A DNA stretch of 64,000 nucleotides from Gemmatirosa kalamazoonensis (GTDB lineage Bacteria > Gemmatimonadota > Gemmatimonadetes > Gemmatimonadales > Gemmatimonadaceae): contig NZ_CP007130.1 in the NCBI RefSeq assembly GCF_000522985.1, positions 930,001 through 994,000 on the forward strand, read 5' to 3'. The stretch's first letter is position 1. Each line of letters begins with the position of its first letter. Of the stretch, positions 27,201-35,298 are shown piece by piece. Both the position numbers and the translations under genes were made by a program. The notes under the pieces were generated by a model. It did no database searches. It saw only the letters and a program-made list of their open reading frames with translations, and was not told the DNA's origin.

Positions 27201-27661
27201 TCGCGTTCCAGCAGCGGGTGACCGATCTGCAGCGCGCGGTCGCCGGCGCGAGCGCGTACGCGGGCGAGCTGTCGACGCGCGTGCAGGCGCTGGAGCGTGC
27301 CGTGCGCGAGACGCCGGGCGCGGACGCCAAGGTGGCGGGCGACGTGCGCGCACTGTCGTCGCAGCTGCGCGACCTGCGTGAGGCGTTCACCGGCGACCCC
27401 ACGATCGCGCGCCGTCAGGAGCCGACGCCGCCGTCGCTCCTCGGGCGCGTGGGCATCATGGCGCAGGGCACGCGGTCGCTCGGCGCACCGACCGCCACCC
27501 AGCGGCGGCAGTACGACATCGTCGCCGCCGACTTCGCGAAGGTCCTCGGCCAGCTCCGCAGCCTCGCCACCACCGACCTCGCGCGCGTCGAGACGGCGGC
27601 GGAGGCGGCGGGGGTGCCGTGGACGCCCGGGCGGATGCCGGAGTGGCGGGCGAACCCGTGA
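24215..27661 (+). CDS. Secreted sortilin/VPS10-like BNR-repeat beta-propeller protein
   Basis: A 1148-residue exported protein with a Sec signal (LLAVLLGTPLAAQQ) and a low-complexity Pro/Arg linker. Two seven-bladed-propeller-like regions follow, marked by Asp-box/BNR repeats such as WKTTNAGTTW, YKSVDAGRTW, YKTTDGGRTW, WRSTDGGATW and YRSRDGGVTW. The C-terminal 300 residues include a Gly-rich insert and a helical segment (VTDLQRAVAGASAY). Such VPS10-like proteins are abundant in Gemmatimonadota and Acidobacteria; binding of peptides or glycans is presumed, and glycosidase labels in databases are not proven. The gene is alone and followed by the hairpin at 27706-27730. Confidence 0.88.
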   Translation: MLRRIALLAVLLGTPLAAQQPPARQPAPAPRRGAPQDSGRARTLGSDTTRNRRAANQDTAGTSGAGPGGGAPNDSAGGGERGGGPLAGMRLRAIGPAMISGRISDLAVHPRDRKTWYIGVAAGGVWKTTNAGTTWTPVFDAQSSYSIGTVVIDPKNPNVVWVGTGENNAQRAVNYGDGVYKSVDAGRTWTNVGLRESEHVGKIVIDPRNSDVVYVAAQGPLSVKGGDRGLYKTTDGGRTWKQVLPGGTWAGVSDVVLDPRNPDVLLATTWQRVRRTYGYIAGGPESGVWRSTDGGATWKRSQAGLPNDELGRVGLAVSPVNPDVVYAILEAANDRGGFYRSRDGGVTWERMSDYNTTGLYYGEIFPDPVDVDRVYAVDVRNMVTEDGGRTFRPVGERDKHVDNHVIWIDPADVDHLLIGCDGGLYESFDRGQTYKYFANLPLGQFYRVDTDTATFYHVYGGTQDNNSVGGLSRTRSSAGVTNAEWFVTAGGDGFVSRVDPQDPSTVYAESQHGNMQRFDLKTGESVNIVPQPEPGEPGLRWYWDSPMIVSPHKHTRLYFAAQRLYRSEDRGDSWTPVSPDLSRGIDRDKLRLMDRVWSIDAVARNTSSSFFGAIVAVAESPLKEGQLWIGTDDGTIQVSDDGGAHWSKTERFPGVPDTTQVARITPSRHDARTAYAAFDNHMSGDYKPYVLKTTDLGRTWTPIAGNLPQRGTVYVVIDDPKDANILYAGTEFGLFFTRDGGATWTRLRGGLPTIQVRDLAIQERDDDLVVATFGRSFYVLDDLAPLRALTREVAAREGALLPIRRAPLYVQSNTFAGGTNGTQGSGFFAAPNPPFGAVIPYYLRTEIRTRRAQRQAAERALARRGADVFPPSWDSLRVEDREEAPAIVLTVTDAAGKVVRRLTGPAQAGVQRVVWDLRWAGPTAPNAGAQRGGGGGEEGDEGGPRGGGAGPLVVPGAYRVAIAKRVDGVETPLGTPQTVEVYMLDKDATPRAAAVLAFQQRVTDLQRAVAGASAYAGELSTRVQALERAVRETPGADAKVAGDVRALSSQLRDLREAFTGDPTIARRQEPTPPSLLGRVGIMAQGTRSLGAPTATQRRQYDIVAADFAKVLGQLRSLATTDLARVETAAEAAGVPWTPGRMPEWRANP

Positions 27662-27705
27662 CGGACTTCAGAACCGGCGCGCGCGTGCCGAGAACATAGT
27701 GGGAT

Positions 27706-27730
27706 GCCCCGCGACACCTCGTCGCGGGGC
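27706..27730 (+). terminator. Hairpin terminator after the propeller gene
   Basis: A perfect 10-bp stem, GCCCCGCGAC and GTCGCGGGGC, closes a 5-base loop 45 bases after the propeller stop. It spans the first ATG (27704) of the PilZ frame. That argues that PilZ translation starts lower, at 27764. Confidence 0.55.
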
Positions 27731-27763
27731 CGCCCCCGTCGTCGCCGCCACGCAGCCGTCCCG

Positions 27764-28111
27764 ATGCCCGTTCCCAATCGCCGCGAGAGCTACCGCGTCG
27801 CCTACCCCCTGAGAGCCAGCCCGACGTTCGCGTGGAACGGGGTGACCGCGCGCGTGATCGACTGCTCGGAGCACGGCTTCTGCGCGCAGCTCGATCCGCA
27901 CCGGACGCTGCCGGCGATCGGCTCCGAGATCGCGGGACGCATCGTCTTCCTCGACGGCTCGTCCGTCGACGTGCACGGCGTCGTGCGCCACGAGCGCGAG
28001 CACGTCATCGGCGTGCAGCTCGAGAATCCCGGCGTGCCGTACCGCGTGCTGCTCTGGGAGCAGGTGCGGCTCCGCGCGCTCGAGTCGGGGTGGGTCGAGG
28101 TCGGGGACTGA
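27764..28111 (+). CDS. PilZ domain protein (cyclic-di-GMP receptor type)
   Basis: A 115-residue single-domain protein. The two PilZ ligand motifs are present: NRRESYR near the N-terminus (RxxxR type) and DCSEHG (DxSxxG) about 25 residues later. These residues bind cyclic-di-GMP in characterised members. The upstream ATG at 27704 would add 20 Arg-rich residues, but it is inside a terminator hairpin, so I prefer ATG 27764. No enzyme or motility gene is adjacent, so the output is unknown. It converges on the TraR-like gene. Confidence 0.8.
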   Translation: MPVPNRRESYRVAYPLRASPTFAWNGVTARVIDCSEHGFCAQLDPHRTLPAIGSEIAGRIVFLDGSSVDVHGVVRHEREHVIGVQLENPGVPYRVLLWEQVRLRALESGWVEVGD

Positions 28112-28183
28112 TCGCCGCGAGGTAGCCGAGCGCGTACCCCGCGACGTCGGGCAGCGCAATGCCGACGGCCGACCGCGCGACAC

Positions 28184-28621
28184 TCAGCCCGCGTAGCGGT
28201 CGTTGTGCTCCGCGCTTCGCGCGTCGGCCTCGGCCGCACGTCGCGCTGTGGCGCCTGCCGGCGGGTCGTCCACGCGCGTGCGCGCCCACGGGATGATCTC
28301 CAGGCGCTCGAACGGGATCTCCTCGCCGGTGCGCTCGTCGCGCCCGAAGTGCTCCGGCTGCGCGTAGAGCCGCTGCAGCGCCTCGTCGATCGCCTGCAGC
28401 TCGCGCGTGAGGCGCGACGCCTCCTGCGCGTCGAGCTCGCGGTCGAACCCGTCGGACCCTTCGTCCGCGGGGTGGAATGGGAACTTCGATAGGTCGCCGC
28501 TCGCGTCCTGACCCGTGACTGCCAGTTCTTCGTCGTAACGGCCGAGCGCGCGGAGTACGCGCGTACGCTCCCCGCGCAACCGTCGAGCGAGGTGCTCGCG
28601 TTGCGATTGGCTCAGCGGCAT
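28184..28621 (-). CDS. TraR/DksA-like protein lacking the zinc-finger cysteines
   Basis: A 145-residue protein with the coiled-coil N-terminus of TraR/DksA proteins (RREHLARRLRGERTRVLRALGRYDEEL, then ELQAIDEALQRLYAQPEHFG). The C-terminal block RTGEEIPFERLEIIPWARTRV aligns with the DksA/TraR zinc-finger segment (CGEPIPxARLEAxPxA). All four metal-binding cysteines are absent; the protein has no Cys at all. Canonical members enter the RNA polymerase secondary channel. A metal-free version might still do so, as seen in some cysteine-poor DksA forms, but that is inference. Its neighbours are unrelated. Confidence 0.8.
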   Translation of the reverse strand: MPLSQSQREHLARRLRGERTRVLRALGRYDEELAVTGQDASGDLSKFPFHPADEGSDGFDRELDAQEASRLTRELQAIDEALQRLYAQPEHFGRDERTGEEIPFERLEIIPWARTRVDDPPAGATARRAAEADARSAEHNDRYAG

Positions 28622-28879
28622 GTGCGCTCCCGTCGGATGGTGCAGGATGATCGGCGGCGCCCGCGACGCGCGTCGAGCGCTCGACACGATCGTACACTCG
28701 AGTGCCTCGCGCGCGCTACGGCGACGGCCTGCGACCGGTCCGCGCGTCAGGACGTCACCGCCGCGGCGACGCGACCCCTGACCGCATCGCGCCTGACTGC
28801 AGCGCGCCTAACGGTGTCGTAGAGCGGCGCTGCGCGGCTGGTCGGAGCCGATCGTCCACGCTGCTCGCCGCGGCGTCGC

Positions 28880-29311
28880 CTAACGCCGCGCCGCCTCCCA
28901 CTGCCGCAGGTCCGCGTCCTCGCCCTCGCCGCCCGGCCGGCCGTCGCGGCCGTAGCTCTGCAGGTCGAAGCCCGACGGGTTGGCCTGTCCCGGCGACGCG
29001 TACACGTAGGGATGCCCCCACGGGTCGACGGGCACTTCCTTGCGCAGGTACGGCCCGCGCCAGTTCGCCGCGCCGGGCGGCGCCTTCCACAGTGCCTCCA
29101 GCCCGTCGCGCGTCGACGGATAGCTGCCGTTGTCGAGGCGATACGTGTCGAGCGCCGCGCCGAGGATCTCCATCTGCGCGCGCGCGGTCGTGTCCTTCGC
29201 GGCGCCGACGTGGCGGAACACGTTCGGCGCGACGAGCGTGGCGAGGATCGCGATCACGATGATGACCACGAGGATCTCGAGCAGCGTGAAGCCGGGGCGG
29301 GCGCGGGACAT
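28880..29311 (-). CDS. gspG: Type II secretion system major pseudopilin GspG
   Basis: A 143-residue pseudopilin. The prepilin peptidase site is GFTLLEILVVIIVIAILATLV, with cleavage expected after Gly8 and the obligatory Glu5 of the mature chain present. The body has the GspG signature YRLDNGSYPSTRDGLEALW and WGHPYVYASPG. It normally polymerises into the secretion pseudopilus. No other gsp gene is nearby, so it is an orphan here or belongs to a dispersed system. The gene ends with a TAG stop inside a GCCTAAC heptamer. Confidence 0.9.
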   Translation of the reverse strand: MSRARPGFTLLEILVVIIVIAILATLVAPNVFRHVGAAKDTTARAQMEILGAALDTYRLDNGSYPSTRDGLEALWKAPPGAANWRGPYLRKEVPVDPWGHPYVYASPGQANPSGFDLQSYGRDGRPGGEGEDADLRQWEAARR

Positions 29312-29467
29312 GCCCGGAGGATGACACGGCGAACCGGACCACGCCACCGGGGGCCGGCCGGTGTGGCGCGCCGGCACAGCGATTCGCCGGGCGGAGACGT
29401 ATCCCAGGAGCCGAGGCCGGGTGACCGGTCGGGCCCACCCCTCGTCCCACCACCCCCGCGAGGCCGC

Positions 29468-32400
29468 ATGAGGCACCCCCTCTCGCGTACCCCCTGGCTC
29501 GCCGCTGCCCTCGTGGCCGCGGCGGCGACGGCCGGCGCCCAGAGCGCGCAGCCGATCGACCAGGAGTACACGGCGAAGATCAAGCAGAACCTGTCCGACC
29601 CGCGCATCTCCACCGAGCTGGTGGACCACCTGCCGGCGTCGGCCACCGTCCCCACGCCGCTCAAGTTCCTCGGCCACATCGTCGGCCAGAACGGGGAGCT
29701 CGACCACGCGGCCGACATCCACCGCTACCTCAAGGCCGTCGCCGACGCGTCGAACGGGCGCGCGAAGCTGTGGACGATCGGCCGGACCGAGGAGGGGCGC
29801 GACCTCGTCCTCATGGCCATCGCCGACCCGCAGACCATCGCGCGGCTCGACGACTACAAGGGCTATCTCAAGGCGCTCACCGACCCGCGCAAGACCACCG
29901 AGGCGCAGGCGCAGCAGCTGTTAGGCACCGCGAAGCCCATCTACTACATCACGAGCGGCATGCACTCGCCGGAGAGCGGCGGCCCCGAGATGCTGATGGA
30001 GCTCGCCTACCGCCTCGTCGTCGAGGAGACGCCGCTCGTCCAGAACGTGCGCAACAACGTCATCACCTTCATCACGCCGGTCATCGAGGTCGACGGGCGC
30101 GAGAAGATGGTCGACACGTACTACTGGAACAAGGCGAACCGCGCCACCGTCGGGAACCTGCCCCTCATGTACTGGGGCAAGTACGTCCAGCACGACAACA
30201 ACCGCGACGGCATGGGGCAGTTCCTCGAGCTGACGAAGGCCGTCACGCGCGTGCAGAACGAGTGGACGCCGACGATCATGCACGACCTGCACGAGGCGCA
30301 GACGTACCTCTACGCCTCGACCGGCACCGGCCCGTACAACGACGCGCTCGACCCCATCACGGTCGACGAGTGGTGGATGCTCGCGAAGAACGACGTCATG
30401 GAGATGACGAAGCGCGGCGTGCCCGGCGTGTGGACCTACGGGTTCTACGACGGCTGGGTGCCGAACTACATGTTCTTCATCGCGCACTCGCACAACGCGA
30501 CCGGCCGCTTCTACGAGGTGCAGAGCTACGGGCCCGACCCGTACGTCGTGAAGCCCGCCGCGACGACGACGAGCCGCGAGTGGTTCCGCCCGAACCCGCC
30601 GCTGGACTCCATCAACTGGGGCCCGCGCGCGAACACGAACATCCAGGAGTCGGCGATCCTGTTCGCGCTGAACCACGTCGCGAACAACAAGCACACGTAC
30701 CTCGAGAACTACTGGCTGAAGAACAAGCGCGCGGTGGCGAAGGCGCACACCGCCGGCCAGATCACGGCGTGGGTCATCCCCGCCGACCAGCACGCGAAGC
30801 AGAACGCCGCCGAGGCGGTGAACGACCTGCGCACGCAGGGGCTCGAGTTCCACCGCGCGACGAGCGCGTTCCAGGCGGGGAAGGTGAGCGTGAAGCCGGG
30901 TGACTACATCATCCGCGGCGACCAGCCGTTCCGCACCATCGCCGACATGTACTTCTCGCTCCAGAACTTCTCGCCGACGAACCCGTCGCCGTACGACGAC
31001 ACCGGCTGGACGTTCCCGCTCATGCGGAACCTCACGATCGCCGAGGTCACCGACCCCGCGATCCTCGACGCGCCGATGTCGCCGCTGCCCTCGGCGCCGG
31101 TCGTCGCCGCGGGCGGCGTGACGGGCAAGGGCAACACCGTCGTCGTCGACAACACGAGCGACAACGCGCTCGTCTCGTTCCGCTTCAAGCTGCGCGACGT
31201 GAAGATGGACGCGGCCGAGGAGGGCTTCGACGCCGCCGGCCGCCACTTCGGCCCGGGCGCGATCGTCGTCCGCGGCGCGCGTGCCCGCATCGAGCCGGAG
31301 CTCAAGCGGCTCGGCCTGTCGGGCTACGCCGTCGCGTCGCTGCCTAACGGCGTGAAGACGCACCCGCTCGACGTCCCGCGCATCGGCTACGTGCACTCGT
31401 GGACGCGCACGCAGGACGAGGGCTGGTGGCGCGCGGCGCTCGACACCTACGGCGTGCCGTACAGCTACTTCGGCGAGCCGGAGCTGAAGAAGGGCAACCT
31501 GCGCGCGAAGTACGACGTCATCATCTACCCGTACGGCGGCACGCCGCTCGGCAACAACGCGGCGGCGGCGGGGCAGTTCGCGGCGGGCGCGGGCGGCGGT
31601 GGCGGTCCCACGTCGCGCGGCCGCGACGGTGGGCAGGTCGGCACGCAGCCGGTCCCGTACAAGAAGACCGCGCAGTTCCCGGCGCTGGGCTACCCCGATT
31701 CCACCGACGACGTGCGCGGCGGCGTCGGGGCGGACGGGTTCAAGGCGCTCTACGAGTTCGTGCGCGCCGGCGGCACGCTCATCACCGAGGGCAACACGGC
31801 GCAGAACCTCGTCGAGCTGAAGATGACGCCCGGTGTGACGTCGGAGGCCGGCCGCGGGCTGTTCGCGCGCGGCACGATCCTGCGCGGCGTGGTGGCCGAC
31901 AGGACGAGCCCCCTCGTGTACGGCTACGAGTACGACGAGTTGCCGGTCTACTTCAGCAGCGGGCCGCTGTTCAACGCGAGCAACCTGCCCGCGGTGCAGG
32001 TCGCCGCGGGCGCGAACGCCACCGGGCGCGCGGGCTCCGTCGCGCAGAACACCACGCCGATGGCGACGCCGCTGAAGCTCTCGCCGTGGGATCCGGCCCG
32101 GACCGGCACCGCCTACGGCGTCGCGTCGGTCACCGGCCCGAGCGCGGCCGCGGGCCGCGGCGGCTTCGGTGGCGGCGGCGGTGGTGGTGGCGGCTTCGGT
32201 GGGCAGGGCGCCGGCGGCACGCCGCCGGACCTCGGCCTCGCCGCCGAGCCGAACGCGCGGCCGCGCGTCGTGCTGCAGTTCCCCGCGAAGGCGGACGACA
32301 TGCTGCTCTCCGGCACGCTGGAGAACGGCCAGCTCCTCGCCAACCGCGCGCAGCTCGTCGACGAGTCGCTCGGCAAGGGCCACATCGTCCTGTTCGCGAT

Positions 32401-32530
32401 CCGCCCGTTCTGGCGCTGGCAGACGCAGGGCACCTACGCCCTCGGCTTCAACGCGATCCTGAACTGGAACGATCTCGACGCGGGGCGCGGCATGCCGGTG
32501 ACGAAGGAAGCGACGTCGAATACGCACTGA
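29468..32530 (+). CDS. Secreted M14-family zinc carboxypeptidase-like protein
   Basis: A 1020-residue exported protein. ATG 29468 precedes a Sec signal ending in TAGAQ. The M14 domain (residues about 90-400) has the zinc ligands in HSPESGG (HxxE), a later MHDLHEAQTYLYAS segment likely providing the third ligand, and an NNRDGMGQ block. The C-terminal 600 residues contain an unassigned region, Gly-rich inserts and a Rossmann-like stretch (YDVIIYPYGG). Extra length compared with classical carboxypeptidases of about 300-400 residues is common in this secreted subgroup. Predicted to trim peptides in the periplasm or outside. Confidence 0.85.
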   Translation: MRHPLSRTPWLAAALVAAAATAGAQSAQPIDQEYTAKIKQNLSDPRISTELVDHLPASATVPTPLKFLGHIVGQNGELDHAADIHRYLKAVADASNGRAKLWTIGRTEEGRDLVLMAIADPQTIARLDDYKGYLKALTDPRKTTEAQAQQLLGTAKPIYYITSGMHSPESGGPEMLMELAYRLVVEETPLVQNVRNNVITFITPVIEVDGREKMVDTYYWNKANRATVGNLPLMYWGKYVQHDNNRDGMGQFLELTKAVTRVQNEWTPTIMHDLHEAQTYLYASTGTGPYNDALDPITVDEWWMLAKNDVMEMTKRGVPGVWTYGFYDGWVPNYMFFIAHSHNATGRFYEVQSYGPDPYVVKPAATTTSREWFRPNPPLDSINWGPRANTNIQESAILFALNHVANNKHTYLENYWLKNKRAVAKAHTAGQITAWVIPADQHAKQNAAEAVNDLRTQGLEFHRATSAFQAGKVSVKPGDYIIRGDQPFRTIADMYFSLQNFSPTNPSPYDDTGWTFPLMRNLTIAEVTDPAILDAPMSPLPSAPVVAAGGVTGKGNTVVVDNTSDNALVSFRFKLRDVKMDAAEEGFDAAGRHFGPGAIVVRGARARIEPELKRLGLSGYAVASLPNGVKTHPLDVPRIGYVHSWTRTQDEGWWRAALDTYGVPYSYFGEPELKKGNLRAKYDVIIYPYGGTPLGNNAAAAGQFAAGAGGGGGPTSRGRDGGQVGTQPVPYKKTAQFPALGYPDSTDDVRGGVGADGFKALYEFVRAGGTLITEGNTAQNLVELKMTPGVTSEAGRGLFARGTILRGVVADRTSPLVYGYEYDELPVYFSSGPLFNASNLPAVQVAAGANATGRAGSVAQNTTPMATPLKLSPWDPARTGTAYGVASVTGPSAAAGRGGFGGGGGGGGGFGGQGAGGTPPDLGLAAEPNARPRVVLQFPAKADDMLLSGTLENGQLLANRAQLVDESLGKGHIVLFAIRPFWRWQTQGTYALGFNAILNWNDLDAGRGMPVTKEATSNTH

Positions 32531-32532
32531 AC

Positions 32533-32660
32533 GAAACGGCGGCGCTGGTATGGCGGCGCTGAAACGGCGGCTCTGAAACTGCGGCGCTGAACGCGCGCGG
32601 TATCAGCGCCGCCGTTTCAGCGCCGAACCATCAGCGCCGTCTCTTCAGCGCCGCCGCACC
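32533..32660. repeat. Iterated inverted repeat across a convergent gene junction
   Basis: Units of GGCGGCGCTGAAAC recur in direct orientation at 32537-32590, and their complement GTTTCAGCGCCG recurs at 32603-32660. The pair can fold into several alternative stems. The right arm runs into the coding end of the kinase gene, where it encodes the AALKRRR tail. It probably terminates both convergent transcripts. Confidence 0.65.
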
Positions 32661-35237
32661 GAGCATGCTCGGCGCGGCAAGGACGCCTAACGCGACGACG
32701 CCCCAGAGTGCAAAGGCGGACGTGTCCGCGCGCAGAAGGGCGACCGCGTCGGGCAGGCCCGCGTACACGAACGCGGCGACCAGTCCCGCGAGCACGCCGA
32801 AGCGCCACACGACGAACGCCAGCAGCAGCATCCACGCGACGCCGTACGCCGCGGTGATCGGCCCGTCGACCGGCAGCGCGCCGAGCGTCGCCACCGCCGC
32901 GACGGCGGCGAACGGGACCACGGCGGGCAGGCGGCGCGCCGCGGCCGCGGCGAATGCCAGCGCCATCGCCGCGACGACGAGCGTGCCGCCCAGGATGCCG
33001 TTCACGAGCGCGAGCGGCGGCACGGTCAGCTCGAACGCGTTGGGCAGGGCGCCGCTCCACTCGCCGGCGCGCTGCGCCAGCCAGGCCACGGCCGCCTCGA
33101 GTCCGGTGCCCAACAGCGCCGCGGCCGTGCCGAGCAGCGCCGCGGCGGGCAGCTCCGGCGCGTCCCACCGCGCGCGCACCGCGTCACGCGTGCCCGCGAA
33201 CAGCAGCGGCGCGCGCTGATGGCTCAGCGACTCGGCGGCGGCGAGCGCGCCGGCGAGCGCGCACAGCAGCGCCGGCGCCGAGACCACGAAGCCGATCGTC
33301 TCGCTCACCCACCCGTGCGTGTCGGCCGTCGACGGCGCGCTCGCGTCGAGCCACACCGTGCGCACCATCGCCGCCAGGAGCGCCAGCACGCCGGGGAGCG
33401 CGAGCCGGAGCCCGAGCCCCCACTGCACGTCGTCCACGCGCGACCGTCGCACGCCCACCGCCGTCGCGATCGAGAACACGAGCACCGCGAGCCCCACGAG
33501 CGAGCCGCCCTTCCACTCGAGCCACAGGTCGTGCCACGCGCTCGGCGCGCCCGCCGGCAGATCCGCGGACTCGCGGTACAGCGCCACGTGCGCGCCGCGC
33601 ACGCCCACCGTCACGCGCGTCGTGACGGAGTCGCCGCGCGCGCTCCGCACGGTGCTGCCCGGGACGCGCCACGCGAACGCGTGGTCCGCGCGGGGCACGG
33701 TCGCCGCGATCGGGCGCAGCGAGTCGACGTGCCAGCCATGCACGGCCAGCGTCCGCTCGGCGAGCGTCCGCGCGGCCGCCGGCGACAGTCGCGCGCCCCA
33801 CGACGTCGTGTCGGGCGCGATGCGCTCGAGCCCCGTCACGCGCGTGCCCGCCCCGGCCACCGTCACCTGCCACACCTCGTCGCGCGCGCGGTCGTAGGCG
33901 CTCACGCGCCACGCCCACCCGGTGCCGTCGCGCTCCGCCCGCGCCGCGGCGCCCGCGGTGCCTAACGCGCCGCCGAGCCACCGCAGCAGCGAGTCGCGCT
34001 GCACGAGCTCCGCGCGCTCCGCGAGTCCCGCCGGGGCGCCCTCCGCGCGCATCGCGCGCTCCGCCGCCGCGACGGCGGCCTCGCGGGCCGACGCCTGGCG
34101 CACGCCGGCCGCCGGCGACAGCGCGCCGCCTGACGCTGCGGTGAGCGCCGCGCCCACCACCGCCGCCACGCCAGCGGGCCGCCGCCAGCGCGCGAGCAGC
34201 GCACGCACCGCGGCCGCGCGCGCGTCGCGCGACGGCCACCGCCGCCGCGTGCCGAACGCCGGCGTCGTCGCCACGCTCTCGCCGAGCGCCGCGGCGAACG
34301 CGTCCATCGACGGGAAGCGGTCCGCCGGGTCGCGGGCGAGCGCGCGGGCGAGCGCGTCGGCGAGCACCGCCGGCACGTCGGCGCGCAGCGCATCGGCGCG
34401 CGGCGCGGGCTGCGTCGCCTGCTGGTACAGGTAGCTCTGGAACGACTCCGCCTCGAACGGCAGCCGCCCCGTGAGCATGAGGAAGCCCACCGTCGCCAGC
34501 GCGTACTGGTCGGTGCGATGGTCGAGGTTTCGTTCGCCCGCGCTCTGCTCGGGACTCATGAACTGCGGGCTCCCCATCACGAACCCGGTGTGCGTCAGGT
34601 TCATGTCGACCGCGTCGGCGATCTTCGCGATGCCGAAGTCCATCACCACCACGCGGCGCTCGGGCCCCTCGAGCATGAGGTTCTCCGGCTTCACGTCGCG
34701 GTGCACGACGCCCGCGCGGTGCGCGGCATGCAGCGCGCCCGCCGCCTCGCGCAGCACGCGCACGCTCTCGTCCACGCCGAGCGTCCCCTCGCGCCGCACG
34801 GCCGCGGCGACGTGCTCGCCGTCGATGAGCGGCATCACGAAGTACACGACGTCGTCGGCGTCGCCCACCGCGTAGATCGGCACGACGTGCGGGTGCCGCA
34901 GCTGCGCCACGGTCTCCGCCTCGAGCCGGAACCGCTCGCGCACCAGCGCGTTGGTGGCGAGATCGGCGCGCAGCGTCTTGATCGCGACCTGCCGCTTGAG
35001 CTGCGAGTCCCACGCCGCGTACACCTCGGCGAACCCGCCGCGGCCGACGAGCCAGCGGATCTCCCACGCCGGGCCGAGCGCGCGCTGCAGTCGGTCGCGC
35101 ACCTCCGGCTCCGGGGCCGCGCGGCGCGGCTCGCGCGCATAGACGCTGGTCGCCGCCGTGCCACACGTCGGGCAGTACGCGGCGTCGGGCGGCAGATGGG
35201 CGCCGCAGCCCGTGCAGGCGCGGGTCAGGGTGGTCAT
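32631..35237 (-). CDS. Zinc-ribbon serine/threonine protein kinase with multi-pass membrane tail
   Basis: An 868-residue kinase. A zinc ribbon (CTGCG and CPTCG, residues 8-26) precedes the kinase domain at about residues 58-320, with VGRGGFAEVY, the ATP-binding Lys in VAIKTL near residue 87, HRDVKPEN, DFGIAK and SPEQSAGE. After an Ala/Arg-rich linker come a helix (AGVAAVVGAALTAASGG), a periplasmic-type domain and about eight further hydrophobic helices filling the last 300 residues. It signals from the inner membrane; substrates are unknown. It sits 61 bases behind a second kinase gene on the same strand, so the two may be co-transcribed. Confidence 0.88.
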   Translation of the reverse strand: MTTLTRACTGCGAHLPPDAAYCPTCGTAATSVYAREPRRAAPEPEVRDRLQRALGPAWEIRWLVGRGGFAEVYAAWDSQLKRQVAIKTLRADLATNALVRERFRLEAETVAQLRHPHVVPIYAVGDADDVVYFVMPLIDGEHVAAAVRREGTLGVDESVRVLREAAGALHAAHRAGVVHRDVKPENLMLEGPERRVVVMDFGIAKIADAVDMNLTHTGFVMGSPQFMSPEQSAGERNLDHRTDQYALATVGFLMLTGRLPFEAESFQSYLYQQATQPAPRADALRADVPAVLADALARALARDPADRFPSMDAFAAALGESVATTPAFGTRRRWPSRDARAAAVRALLARWRRPAGVAAVVGAALTAASGGALSPAAGVRQASAREAAVAAAERAMRAEGAPAGLAERAELVQRDSLLRWLGGALGTAGAAARAERDGTGWAWRVSAYDRARDEVWQVTVAGAGTRVTGLERIAPDTTSWGARLSPAAARTLAERTLAVHGWHVDSLRPIAATVPRADHAFAWRVPGSTVRSARGDSVTTRVTVGVRGAHVALYRESADLPAGAPSAWHDLWLEWKGGSLVGLAVLVFSIATAVGVRRSRVDDVQWGLGLRLALPGVLALLAAMVRTVWLDASAPSTADTHGWVSETIGFVVSAPALLCALAGALAAAESLSHQRAPLLFAGTRDAVRARWDAPELPAAALLGTAAALLGTGLEAAVAWLAQRAGEWSGALPNAFELTVPPLALVNGILGGTLVVAAMALAFAAAAARRLPAVVPFAAVAAVATLGALPVDGPITAAYGVAWMLLLAFVVWRFGVLAGLVAAFVYAGLPDAVALLRADTSAFALWGVVALGVLAAPSMLGAAALKRRR

Positions 35238-35298
35238 GAGACCCCGACGATGCCGCCCGCGTGCTCGGGCGGCATGGGTCGAACGACCCAGCCGCCGC

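Noticed and set aside
27704-27763. Upstream ATG as the start of the PilZ gene
   Set aside because: It falls inside a perfect hairpin terminator and would add only an Arg-rich tail; ATG 27764 fits the family start.
28622-28879. Possible small gene in the 258-base gap before gspG
   Set aside because: Frames are short and Arg-rich with no motif; only one GCCTAAC copy lies wholly inside it and another overlaps its right edge.
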